A DNA stretch of 64,000 nucleotides from Nonomuraea ceibae. GTDB taxonomy: Bacteria; Actinomycetota; Actinomycetes; Streptosporangiales; Streptosporangiaceae. Position numbers and translations under genes: made by a program. Below, piece after piece: positions 41,901-49,206 of this stretch (its first letter is position 1; every line of letters begins with the position of its first letter). The stretch is taken from contig NZ_JAHKRO010000036.1 of the NCBI RefSeq assembly GCF_019396325.1, positions 1 through 64,000 of the forward strand, read 5' to 3'. The notes beneath the pieces are model-generated. The model made no database searches, was not told the DNA's origin, and saw nothing but the letters and a program-made list of their open reading frames with translations.

Positions 41901-43895
41901 CTTCTTGGTGAGGTAGTCGAAGCCCACCTCGACGGCGCTGTTCCGGGTCCCGTTCTGGTTGAGCAACGCGACGCTGTTGGCGAGCGTGTCGAGCTTCACC
42001 CAGCCGGCAAGGGAGAAATCCTTGTCCGTGGTCAGCGCCGGCGCTTCGGCGGATGCCAAGGCGGACTTGGTCGGGCCTCCGTTGAGGAGGATGGCCTTGC
42101 CCTGCTTGCCGGCGACCTCTGAATACGTGCCGGAGGTGAAGATGAGGTCGTGGCCTCGGCCACTCGAATCGAGGCCGCCGGTGCCCTCGTTGAAGCTCCA
42201 CTCGCCTGTCGCCCCGGCCCCGGTGGTCCAGGAGGGTAGCGGCGCGGTCGACTCGATTACCGACAGGTAGTAGTCGAGGTTACGGCCGTCTACCGAACGT
42301 GACGAATAACCCACCTTGACAGACTTGTCCCGTACGATGGCGTGCTCGCCGTCGAGGCTGTCCACCGATTCGGCGGTGACGGTGGGAATTTCCGGGGGCA
42401 GGAAGTACTGGACGATCAGCTTGGGCGGGGTGGCGCCCGTGCCGGTCATCTCCGCGGAGTGGAACTCCGCCCAGTAGGAGTCCCAACTGTTCACCAGGTC
42501 CTCGGAGGTGCCGCGCAGTTCGATGCCGTCGTTGGCGGCTCCGCCGGCCCAGCGCTTGACCCAGTTGGTGACCGGCCAGCTCATCGTCTGCGTGGCGGCC
42601 GACGAGCACAGCGAGCCGGTCGGCTCCAGGGTGTTGGCCGGCTTGTTCGACCAGGTCATCCGGCCCGGGGTCCAGCTGTGCTGAACACGGCCGGCGTAGA
42701 TCATGCCCTGGGCACTGCCGACGCCTGGCACGTGGCAAGCCAGGTGGCGGGACTTGAACAGCTGCATGGCGGCCGAGTGGATCGGCTTGCCCTTGAAGGT
42801 GCTGACGTCGAACTTCAGGTACGAGCGGAAGTAGTCGAACCCGTCGGTGCCGTTGCACGAGGCTCGCTGGCCGCCGATCTTCAGGACCGTGGATCCGGGC
42901 TGGTCACCGTAACCGCACAGGGAGCTCAGCAGCGTGTCGGTCTTCACGGTGAGGGTCGACGTGGGGTCGACCACCACCGGGAAGGTGGTCGCCGGGTCGG
43001 CGAGCCACGCGGGGTCCGGCTTGAGGACCAGCACGCTCTGGCCGTCCTCCTCGATCACCTGGGTCGGGATCGTCGCACGCCGCTGGACGCCGCCGGGCTT
43101 CTGCTGGACCTGGTCGCTGTTGTCCCACATCACAGGTTCGGGGGCCTCGGCGACGACCTTGCCCTTGGCGTCGCTCAGGCGCAGGCCGCCCTGCTTCTTC
43201 TCGGCGAAGGTCAGCCCGCGGGTCTCGACCGGGATGCGGAACTCGACCGGCCCCTTCGGACGCTCACGCAGGACCACGTCGTGGCGGAATCCCGTGGGGA
43301 GAGCCGTCACGACCAGGTCGGCTTTGGGACCCGCCGCGTCACGGTACTCGGCGACGTTGCCGGTGATAGTCGGCTTGGGCAGCGGGGTCGGCCAGGTGAG
43401 AGCGAACTTCTGGCCTTTGTCACGCTCCATCGAGGCGAACGGCGCGGCACCGCCGAGTGAGAACGTGACGTTCGCCTTGGCCACCTTGGGCTTGAGGACG
43501 CCGTCCTGCTCGACCAACTGGGTGTCCAGCCAGGCCCACGAGCCGTCGCCCTGCTTGAGCTGGGTGGGGCCGGCGTACGACTCGGTCGACAGGTGGCCGT
43601 CCGGATAGGCCCAGGTCCGGGAAGCTTCCGTGTAAACCGCTTCCACGGCGACCGGTTTGCCTGACTTGCGAGCCTCCGCGACCGCGGCGCGCAACGGAGC
43701 GTCGGGATCTTCGGGACGCGGGAAGGCCGTGCTCGTTGGAGCGCTCCCAGCCGTGGCCGCAGGCTCCGGCTCAGCCGCTGCCGGCCCTGTGGCTCCGGCC
43801 ACGAGCAGTGATGTGGCCATCGTGAGCGCTGTCGCGGCGGCAAGGCGGCGGTCAGGAGGCCGCACCGCTCTCCTGAAGCTGACTAACTTGTTCAC
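38934..43895 (-). CDS. Giant secreted DNRLRE/LamG/FN3 protein with divergent C-terminal half
   Basis: A 1653-residue protein. GTG 43895 was chosen because GAGG lies six bases upstream and a signal peptide follows (about 1-41, LAAATALTMATSLLVAG, GPAAA). Domains: an N-terminal region paralogous to the protein at 10594-15315 (about 60-280; LPKPTITGNVAEYRDA, DVVLRERPKGP), DNRLRE (about 312-502), LamG-like (about 548-765, DFSLAGWVKLD, KANFDEVRVYDRTLSETEL), a proline-rich hinge (PPPPPEED) and an FN3 domain (about 1107-1197). The last 430 residues are Cys/Trp-rich with no recognised fold. From about 41350 downwards GC falls clearly, so the 3' half was probably acquired separately. No immunity gene follows. 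Confidence 0.85.
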   Translation of the reverse strand: MNKLVSFRRAVRPPDRRLAAATALTMATSLLVAGATGPAAAEPEPAATAGSAPTSTAFPRPEDPDAPLRAAVAEARKSGKPVAVEAVYTEASRTWAYPDGHLSTESYAGPTQLKQGDGSWAWLDTQLVEQDGVLKPKVAKANVTFSLGGAAPFASMERDKGQKFALTWPTPLPKPTITGNVAEYRDAAGPKADLVVTALPTGFRHDVVLRERPKGPVEFRIPVETRGLTFAEKKQGGLRLSDAKGKVVAEAPEPVMWDNSDQVQQKPGGVQRRATIPTQVIEEDGQSVLVLKPDPAWLADPATTFPVVVDPTSTLTVKTDTLLSSLCGYGDQPGSTVLKIGGQRASCNGTDGFDYFRSYLKFDVSTFKGKPIHSAAMQLFKSRHLACHVPGVGSAQGMIYAGRVQHSWTPGRMTWSNKPANTLEPTGSLCSSAATQTMSWPVTNWVKRWAGGAANDGIELRGTSEDLVNSWDSYWAEFHSAEMTGTGATPPKLIVQYFLPPEIPTVTAESVDSLDGEHAIVRDKSVKVGYSSRSVDGRNLDYYLSVIESTAPLPSWTTGAGATGEWSFNEGTGGLDSSGRGHDLIFTSGTYSEVAGKQGKAILLNGGPTKSALASAEAPALTTDKDFSLAGWVKLDTLANSVALLNQNGTRNSAVEVGFDYLTKKWYMRMHHDDSASAATTVTSTPAAQSGVWTHLAGTFDADSKKMRLYVNGAPSGEDAFAGTPWASTGAFNLNGSNLYGGASGSSTKANFDEVRVYDRTLSETELSWMTSLTPPTNANLPSGQAASVTYDVSNVDSFKISVRACLNGINPPSCNESPYYRITTDSPLLPTDTETGMADPTQPILSGMVNRPSGGPVTAKYYLYDNTGAPVGSVPIGTRTLDGGQRASFQLPPDLVQMGTTYTWQMAACASGENGEGEICTSKTSPASFATPGTPPPPPEEDIRHLTLNKDNFIIKSVKTAPAACDGRPCMVVDDTSIRVGGNAIGKTVAAIGFRLDELPDGAAVSEGILRLGTPTCATGLCPADGIIKAAPLKSPVTSESTGPGLEADVEPASTPYSLSLDNAQADIAGSEYQWLLLTSDMAEVVSFGEDSAAQQPTLALRYIHPGPPSGVLNLVTQAGDTGAVASWGLPERTGSLAMLDAYDVEVSDAAGTVVKTFDVTDPYAAITNLTNGQTYTVRVRAKTHYGVSAWEAATVTPLPIPPPPAEDAPNPCVLEWNQPQSTAAAESGAQEYIDRVMAYYRAQDQVLEGTSEDIWGTSSGRASSPLAASLSLTNASLIRERAVTEADGASRTNSALALRDVVVQRLSDGQVGVMANVDRSWSTSARSSQPRSQTRIEADQVEGSAYTLAVHVFDRCGGMSIIQVPIDFNLDTTDFYDPTVICGSLPPQGVTRATTGEWPNYCKEEGSTSSYPSECTRNGNRFSGEHSCKHAMVSKFWWVKLEMGADWETADDYYDQPGSGGYPHRWSATRHTAYMSLFPIQGEKFNSDWGKTLRTHASMKVEDITCFGLAETQYSHSAGLTASGSAEPAKVGGSLQVAAQVNWSKTEREQCSKFKYAPTDFVNNPKIARQRARVEGRCVSLDISVCNLKQYHREVIGNITFKKGIVPPPKWDNLSLSLTCDYRRAKDSAGVLVQCVNGCTRDATEPPWSND

Positions 43896-44144
43896 TGACA
43901 CCCTCAGTCTGATGTGGGTCGAAATATCGAACAATCTTTACCGTTAGTCAAGATCAACTAGCAATATGAGATAAATCACCATAAATTGCATATAAGGGGG
44001 CGGTAACGCTGGCATGGTGCCAAGCGATTCTCTATCCCTGTTTCGGCATATTGGTAACGTTTTGTTTGCCTGTGACGCCAGTGAGTGAGAAAAAGAAAAG
44101 GGCTGCCCGGAATTAGGGTTACTCGGTAGACGGACAGTCCGCTC
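43896..44144. other. AT-rich intergenic region upstream of the giant secreted protein
   Basis: No gene is seen. The segment from 43930 to 44100 is unusually AT-rich for this genome (for example GAGATAAATCACCATAAATT and GTGAGAAAAAGAAAAGGG), so it probably holds the promoter of the 43895 gene, but no clear -35/-10 pair could be fixed. Confidence 0.5.
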
Positions 44145-44450
44145 TCAGGTGCGGAGGGTGCTGGCGTCCTCGCCGGCCGCGTAGTTGCCCCTGGAGCGCG
44201 TGAGGTCGTCGCTCTGCCTGCCCATCGCGTCGGAGAGCAGGTCCAGCGCCGTCCCGATGGCCGCCATCCGCTCGCCCCTGGCCTGCCAGTAGGCGTCGCC
44301 GTACTCGTCGGCGCCGAGCGCGACCCGGACGGCCTTCGTGACGGGCTCGTAGCGGACGGCCACGTCCCGCACGGCCTCCTCCATGTCGCCCACGCCCCTG
44401 GCCAGGCCGCGCAGGTGGTTCTTGCCGTAAGCCATGCCCTCGAGCGTCAT
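44145..44450 (-). CDS. Small helical protein, T7SS-substrate-like (WXG100/EspC-like), tentative
   Basis: A 101-residue protein with two predicted helices: NHLRGLARGVGDMEEAVRDV and ERMAAIGTALDLLSDAMGRQ, separated by DEYGDAYWQARG. The C-terminus NYAAGEDASTLRT contains Y-x-x-x-E, similar to the type VII secretion signal YxxxD/E. Size, lack of Cys and hairpin layout suit ESX-type substrates, but no EccC or other T7SS gene is in the window. It lies upstream of the giant secreted protein on the same strand. ATG 44435 is an alternative start. Confidence 0.55.
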   Translation of the reverse strand: MTLEGMAYGKNHLRGLARGVGDMEEAVRDVAVRYEPVTKAVRVALGADEYGDAYWQARGERMAAIGTALDLLSDAMGRQSDDLTRSRGNYAAGEDASTLRT

Positions 44451-44469
44451 GACGGGCAGGATAGCGAGA

Positions 44470-45066
44470 TCAGGTGCGGGTCCAGTGGGGCTGGGCGACG
44501 TCGAGGACGCGGGTCTCCCGGCCGCGCAGCGCCACCTCGGCGAACTGCCACAGGATGGCCCCGGTCGGCGCGTGCACGACGATCGACGGCCCGAGCGGCA
44601 TCTGCAGCAGCCCGTCGCGCCAGCGCGGCACGCCCGGTGCGAGTAAGCGCTCCAGCGGCACGGCGTGCGCGGAGGCGACCTCGCGCGGGTCGGCGACCGG
44701 CTGCTGCGCGCCGCCGAACGCCACCACCGGCGTGATCACGAACCCGGAGTCGGTGACGAAGTCGTCGAGCAGCCCGGCCACCTCCACCCCGGTCACCGCC
44801 GTCTCCTCGGCCAGTTCGCGCAGCGCCGCCTCCACCGGCCGCTCGCCGTCGTCGAGCCGGCCGCCCGGCAGCGCCCACTGGCCGGGGTTGCGCCCGTGCG
44901 GGGCCCGCCTGATGAGGATCGTGTACGGCTCGCGCGCGGAGTCCTCCAGCACGCACACGGTCACGGCGGCGCGGCGGATGCCCGCGGCGGGCGGCACCTC
45001 CCGCCTGGGGAAGCGGCCGAGCCGGGCGGTGATCAGCTCACGCAGGGCGTCGATCGGGGGCAGCAC
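44470..45066 (-). CDS. Nudix hydrolase (CoA-pyrophosphatase-like)
   Basis: A 198-residue protein. Nudix box at residues 69-89: G69-x5-E75-x7-R83-E-L-x-E87-E88. It is preceded by YTILIRRAPHGRNPGQWALP, which resembles the CoA diphosphatase group (LTxRs..lr.h.GqvafPGG). TPVVAFGGAQQ and WQFAEVALRGRE follow. The exact substrate is uncertain. GTG 45066 starts 12 bases after the upstream DUF4190 gene. Confidence 0.9.
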   Translation of the reverse strand: MLPPIDALRELITARLGRFPRREVPPAAGIRRAAVTVCVLEDSAREPYTILIRRAPHGRNPGQWALPGGRLDDGERPVEAALRELAEETAVTGVEVAGLLDDFVTDSGFVITPVVAFGGAQQPVADPREVASAHAVPLERLLAPGVPRWRDGLLQMPLGPSIVVHAPTGAILWQFAEVALRGRETRVLDVAQPHWTRT

Positions 45067-45078
45067 ACCGGCAGGATC

Positions 45079-45300
45079 TCACGCCGGCAGCAGCAGGTAG
45101 CCGAGAACCATGCCGGCGGCCGTCGCGACGGCGGCCGTGACCGCCGCCCACCTGCCGAGCCGCTCGCCCCGGCTGTGCCCCACCAGGCCCAGCACGATCC
45201 CGGCCGGGCCGAACAGGATCGGGACGAACACCAGCGCGACCGCCGCGCACCCGAACCCGGCGATCGACAGAACCTGCGTGGTCCGCAGCGGGTCGTCCAT
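45079..45300 (-). CDS. DUF4190-type small membrane protein
   Basis: A 73-residue protein with two membrane segments, VLSIAGFGCAAVALVFVPIL and WAAVTAAVATAAGMVLGYLL, joined by the basic loop GHSRGERLGR. The GPAGIVLGLVGHSR loop is typical of DUF4190 proteins in actinomycetes. Function unknown. It ends 12 bases before the Nudix gene start, so both may share a transcript with helR upstream. Confidence 0.75.
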   Translation of the reverse strand: MDDPLRTTQVLSIAGFGCAAVALVFVPILFGPAGIVLGLVGHSRGERLGRWAAVTAAVATAAGMVLGYLLLPA

Positions 45301-45329
45301 GGCCGCTCCTCGGAGGGACGGGACCCTCA

Positions 45330-47309
45330 TCACACACCCGGGGCGCGGGCGCTGTCGAGCGGCCGGGGGAGCGGCAGGGCGTGCACGACGTCCAGCCGCG
45401 ACACCGCCCGGGTCAGCGCCACGTACAGCAGGTTGAGCCCGCGCGGCCCGCTCGCGGCGATGGCGGCGGGCTCGCACACGACCACGTGGTCGTACTCCAG
45501 CCCCTTGGCCGTGGACGCGGCCACCACGGCGAGCCGGCCGCCGACGTCGAGCCCGCCGTCCCACAGCGCCGCCGTGACCTTCTCGGCGGCGTCGTCGGCG
45601 GCGATCACGCCGATCGAGCCCTCGAACTCCAGCGCCTCCCGCGCCGCCGCCGTCACGCCGCTCTCCAGCGGGTCGGCGCGGATCAGCCGCAGCCTGCCGT
45701 CGGAGCGGTGCGAGCGGGTGACGGGCACGTCGGCGTCGAGCGCGGGCAGCAGCCGGTTGGCCAGCTCGACGACCGTGGCGGGCACCCGGTAGCCGGTGGT
45801 CAGCTCGACGATCCGGCCGTCCGGCTTGCCCAGGAGCTCCAGGTGCCGGGCCCAGGAGCGGGCCGCCCACGGGGTGGTGCCCTGCGCCAGGTCGCCGAGC
45901 ACGGTGAGCGAGCCGTGCTCGCTGCGCCGGGCGACGGCCCGGCACTGCATCGGGGACAGATCCTGCGCCTCGTCCACGATGACGTGGCCGTAGCCGCGCG
46001 GCCGTTCCAGCAGCCCGGCCAGCTCGTCGAGCAGCACCAGGTCGGCCTCCGTCCAGCGGGCGCCGCGGTGGCCGCGCGGCGGGCGCTCCCAGGTGACGGC
46101 CGCCCGTTCGGCGTCCGTCAGCGCGGTGGCGGGGGAGCGGCCGCTCAGCACCTCGAACAGCACCTCCTCCGGCCGCACGGCCGGCCACACCGCGTCAAGG
46201 AACGGCGTCACCGCCCGCCCGGCCTTACGGGTCCAGGCGGCGGTGGCGCTGAGCCCGCGCGCCTCGGCCTGCCGCCGCACCAGCTCCACCACGCGGGCGC
46301 GGACCCGCTCGCGGCCCGTCAGGTACGGCAGCGCGTCGCGGCGGGTGTCGTCCACGATCCGCCGCAGCTCGGCCTCGCCGACCCGCCAGGTGGCCGAGCC
46401 GTCGGGCACCGCCAGCGGCTCGACCGGCTTGCGTACGCGCGCGTACAGGGCCTCGCGCAGCACCTCGGCCATCCGGGCGTCGTGCTTGACCAGCGCGGCG
46501 GCCGGGCTGTCGGCGGCCCGCACCGGGGCGGAGGCGAGCAGCCGCTCCAGCGTGGTCTGCTCGACGTCCATCTCGCCGAGCGCGGGCAGCACGGCGGAGA
46601 TGTAGCCGAGGAAGGCCCGGTTGGGGCCGAGCACGAGCACGCCGCCGCGTTCCAGCCGCTGGCGGTGCGCGTACAGCAGGAACGCGGCCCGGTGCAGGCC
46701 GACGGCGGTCTTGCCGGTGCCGGGCGCGCCCTGCACGCAGATCGACTCGGACAGGGCGGCCCTGACCAGGTCGTCCTGCTCGGGCTGGATGGTGGCGACG
46801 ATGTCGCGCATGGGGCCGACGCGCGGCCGTTCGATCTCGGCGGCCAGGATGCGGCTGTCGCGTTGCTCCTCGCCCCGGTCGAGCCGCTCGTCCTCGTAGG
46901 AGGTGAGCGTGGTGCCGGACCAGCCGAACCGGCGGCGCACGGCCACGCCCTGCGGGTCGCGGGCGCTCGCCCGGTAGAAGGCGCGCGAGACCGGCGCCCG
47001 CCAGTCGACGACGACCGGCGGGCCGCCGTGCTCGCCGCTGATGTGCCGCCTGCCGAGGTGGTAGCTGCGGCCGGGATGGTCGGCCGAGCCCGGCCCGAAG
47101 TCGAGCCGGCCGAAGAACGGCGGCCCGTCCGGCTCCTCGCCGAGCTGCTTGGCCAGGCTCTTCAGGTGGCGGCCGAGCCGTTCGGCGCTGTACCGGTCCC
47201 CGGCGACGGTCTCGCCGACGACGACGTTCTCGCGGGCGGCGTCGAGCATCCTGCGCAGCCCGGCGGCGCAGCGCTCGATGTGCCTGCGCTCCTCGTCGAG
47301 TGTGGTCAT
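45330..47309 (-). CDS. helR: HelR/HelD-family RNA polymerase recycling ATPase
   Basis: A 659-residue UvrD-like helicase-fold protein. An N-terminal coiled-coil arm (about 1-50, ERRHIERCAAGLRRMLDAAR) enters the polymerase channel in HelD proteins. Walker A is VQGAPGTGKTAVGLHRAAFL near 191-198, Walker B VIVDEAQDLSPMQ, and motif VI LLYVALTRAVSRLDVVHALP. Members release stalled RNA polymerase and the HelR class protects against rifamycins. AGGAGGT sits three bases before ATG 47309. It shares a palindromic operator with the divergent TetR gene, so a ligand-induced resistance role is plausible. Confidence 0.9.
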   Translation of the reverse strand: MTTLDEERRHIERCAAGLRRMLDAARENVVVGETVAGDRYSAERLGRHLKSLAKQLGEEPDGPPFFGRLDFGPGSADHPGRSYHLGRRHISGEHGGPPVVVDWRAPVSRAFYRASARDPQGVAVRRRFGWSGTTLTSYEDERLDRGEEQRDSRILAAEIERPRVGPMRDIVATIQPEQDDLVRAALSESICVQGAPGTGKTAVGLHRAAFLLYAHRQRLERGGVLVLGPNRAFLGYISAVLPALGEMDVEQTTLERLLASAPVRAADSPAAALVKHDARMAEVLREALYARVRKPVEPLAVPDGSATWRVGEAELRRIVDDTRRDALPYLTGRERVRARVVELVRRQAEARGLSATAAWTRKAGRAVTPFLDAVWPAVRPEEVLFEVLSGRSPATALTDAERAAVTWERPPRGHRGARWTEADLVLLDELAGLLERPRGYGHVIVDEAQDLSPMQCRAVARRSEHGSLTVLGDLAQGTTPWAARSWARHLELLGKPDGRIVELTTGYRVPATVVELANRLLPALDADVPVTRSHRSDGRLRLIRADPLESGVTAAAREALEFEGSIGVIAADDAAEKVTAALWDGGLDVGGRLAVVAASTAKGLEYDHVVVCEPAAIAASGPRGLNLLYVALTRAVSRLDVVHALPLPRPLDSARAPGV

Positions 47310-47322
47310 GGCACCTCCTGGC

Positions 47323-47354
47323 GTTAACTCGGTTAATAGATTAACCAGGTTAAC
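47323..47354. promoter_or_regulatory. 32-bp palindromic operator between helR and tetR
   Basis: Outer GTTAAC blocks and inner GGTTAAT/ATTAACC blocks are arranged symmetrically around AG at 47338-47339, with only TC/AG spacers unmatched. The two nested palindromes could bind two TetR dimers. It overlaps the -35 region of tetR and the promoter and leader of helR. Confidence 0.8.
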
Positions 47355-47361
47355 ACTTTGG

Positions 47362-47367
47362 TAGGGT
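47362..47367 (+). promoter_or_regulatory. -10 hexamer TAGGGT of the TetR gene (leaderless)
   Basis: TAGGGT is followed by GGGCCC and the ATG at 47374. No Shine-Dalgarno sequence is seen. ATTAAC at 47340-47345 within the operator would be the -35 at 16 bases. Confidence 0.5.
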
Positions 47368-47373
47368 GGGCCC

Positions 47374-47982
47374 ATGACGGGACTGCGGGAGCTGCAGCGG
47401 CAGCGGGTGCGTGAGGCCATCTCCTCGGCGGCCATCCGGCTCTTCCTGGCGCGCGGCTTCGACGAGGTGCCGGTCACCGAGATCGCGGCGGCGGCGCAGG
47501 TGTCCAAGCCGACGCTGTTCAAGTACTTCCCGACCAAGGAGGACCTGGTCCTGCACCGCATCGCCGACCACCGGGGCGAGCCGGCCCGCGTGGTGCGCGG
47601 GCGGGGGCCGGGCGAGTCGCCGGTCGCGGCCCTGCGCCGCCACTTCCTCGACGGCCTGGCCCGCCACGACCCCGTCACCGGACTGAACGACCATCCGGAG
47701 GTGATGGGCTTCCACCGGATGGTGTTCGGCACGCCGAGCCTGGGCGCGCGCGTGTCCACGTACGTCGAGCACGACGAGCGGACGCTGGCCGAGGCGCTGA
47801 CGGGGCCGTACGACGAGCTGACCGCGAGCCTGCTGGCCGCGCAGGCGCTCGCCGTCCAGCGGGTGCTGGCCCGCCGCAACTGGCGGGCGCTGGCCGACGG
47901 CGTGCCGCTGGCCGAGCTGGAGCCGGAGGCCGTACGCGCCGCCGGGGTGGCGTTCGGCCTGCTGGAGCCCGGCCCCGCCTGA
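47374..47982 (+). CDS. TetR-family regulator, divergent from helR
   Basis: A 202-residue protein. The N-terminal HTH is QRVREAISSAAIRLFLARGF then VPVTEIAAAAQVSKPTLFKY and FPTKEDLVL. The helical ligand-binding domain follows (VMGFHRMVFGTPSLGARV). It lies back to back with helR, separated by a 32-bp palindrome, and probably represses both genes until an inducer, perhaps an RNA polymerase inhibitor, is bound. The inducer is inferred only from helR. Confidence 0.92.
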   Translation: MTGLRELQRQRVREAISSAAIRLFLARGFDEVPVTEIAAAAQVSKPTLFKYFPTKEDLVLHRIADHRGEPARVVRGRGPGESPVAALRRHFLDGLARHDPVTGLNDHPEVMGFHRMVFGTPSLGARVSTYVEHDERTLAEALTGPYDELTASLLAAQALAVQRVLARRNWRALADGVPLAELEPEAVRAAGVAFGLLEPGPA

Positions 47983-47986
47983 GAGG

Positions 47987-49135
47987 TCAGCCGATCCAGG
48001 TCTCGTGCAGGTGCGCCCAGCGCAGGGCACCGCCCTCGCGGCGCAGCACCGCCGTCGCCCGGCGGCCCCGCCCGCGCTGCCACTCCTCGTAGGCGGCCAC
48101 CACCAGCGGCCCGGACCCCGCCACCACGCGGGCGTCGCGGATCTCCACGCGCAGCCCCGGGTCCGCCCCGCGCGCCGCCGCCACCTCCGCCAGCACCCGC
48201 TCCCGCGACAGCGCCTGGCCGTCGGGCGTGACCAGCGTGAAGTCCGGCGCGTGCGCCTCCGCGAACGCCTCGAACCCGCCCGTCCCGGCCAGCCAGCGTT
48301 CGATCACCCGGTGATGCCGGACGATCTCCGCGCCGACCATCCAGTCACGCGGCGGCGTCAGCGCCAGCCCGTGCCAGGGATCGGCCGCGAACAGCCCGGC
48401 CGGGCGGGCCGCGCCGATCCAGCGGTAGGTGGCCGCCACCTCACGGGCGACCTCGGCGCCGAGCGCCCCGGCCAGCCCGGCGGCGAACGCGTCCACGTCC
48501 AGCTCCTCGTAGCGGGCCCCGGCGGCGGCGGCCAGCTCGGCCCCCGTCACCGCCTCCGGGCCGCCCGCGTCGACCACGCCCGCCAGGCCGTCCCGCGTCA
48601 GCGCCGCCACCGTGATCGCGCCCAGGTCCGCATGGCTCAGCCACGCCACCGGCAGGTCGCCCGGCAGCGGGTAACGCAGCACCCCGTCCTCCAGCACGCC
48701 CGGCATGAGCAGGTTGTCCAGGTAGAGCGCCGGTCGCAGCACCACGACCGGCAGCCCGGACGCCAGCATCGCCCGCGCCGCCTCCCGCCGCGTGTCGAAC
48801 GCGGCCACCCCCGTCTCGGCGTCCGGCAGCCGGTTGCCCGTGGCGAACACCAGCCGCCGCACCCCGGCCGCCCGTGCCCCCTCGATCACGTTGCGGGTGT
48901 ACGCGCGCACCAGGTCCGGCTCGTACACCAGCGGCAGCGTCACCGACGCGTGCGTGACGCCGTCGAAGGCCGCCTTCACCCGCGCCGCGTCCCCCAGCTC
49001 GCCCGCGAACGCCTCCACCCCCTCCGGGACCCGCTCCGTGCGGGCGAAGCCGCGCACGGCGTGCCCCTCCGCGACCAGCCTGCGCGCCACCGCGCCCCCC
49101 TGCGCGCCCGTGGCGCCGAACACCAGGAATCTCAT
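47987..49135 (-). CDS. NmrA-like NAD(P)H-binding protein fused to an NTF2-like domain
   Basis: A 382-residue fusion. Residues 1-265 are an atypical SDR of the NmrA/HSCARG group: MRFLVFGATGAQGGAVARRL (GATGAQG), VRRLVFATGNRLPD and PVVVLRPALYLDNLLMPGVL. The normal family length is about 280-300. After DWMVGAEIVRHHRVIERWLA there is a SnoaL/DUF4440-like domain (about 270-382) with FAEAHAPDFTLVTPDGQALS and RATAVLRREGGALRWAHLHE. The two parts could be a redox sensor with a small-molecule pocket. It is divergent from an AraC regulator that probably controls it. Confidence 0.85.
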   Translation of the reverse strand: MRFLVFGATGAQGGAVARRLVAEGHAVRGFARTERVPEGVEAFAGELGDAARVKAAFDGVTHASVTLPLVYEPDLVRAYTRNVIEGARAAGVRRLVFATGNRLPDAETGVAAFDTRREAARAMLASGLPVVVLRPALYLDNLLMPGVLEDGVLRYPLPGDLPVAWLSHADLGAITVAALTRDGLAGVVDAGGPEAVTGAELAAAAGARYEELDVDAFAAGLAGALGAEVAREVAATYRWIGAARPAGLFAADPWHGLALTPPRDWMVGAEIVRHHRVIERWLAGTGGFEAFAEAHAPDFTLVTPDGQALSRERVLAEVAAARGADPGLRVEIRDARVVAGSGPLVVAAYEEWQRGRGRRATAVLRREGGALRWAHLHETWIG

Positions 49136-49206
49136 GGGTCCAGCCTCGCGCCGATCCCCTATACGCTCGATAAAGCGACCTCCACCGCTGTTTAAGGATC
49201 GTCCGG

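Noticed and set aside
47310-47373. Rifamycin-associated element at helR
   Set aside because: The upstream region holds only the GTTAAC/GGTTAAT palindrome; no GC-rich inverted repeat of the rifamycin-associated type is visible.
49136-49206. Palindromic operator in the nmrA/araC gap
   Set aside because: CTATACGCTCGATAAAG looked symmetrical at first but fewer than half of the positions pair.
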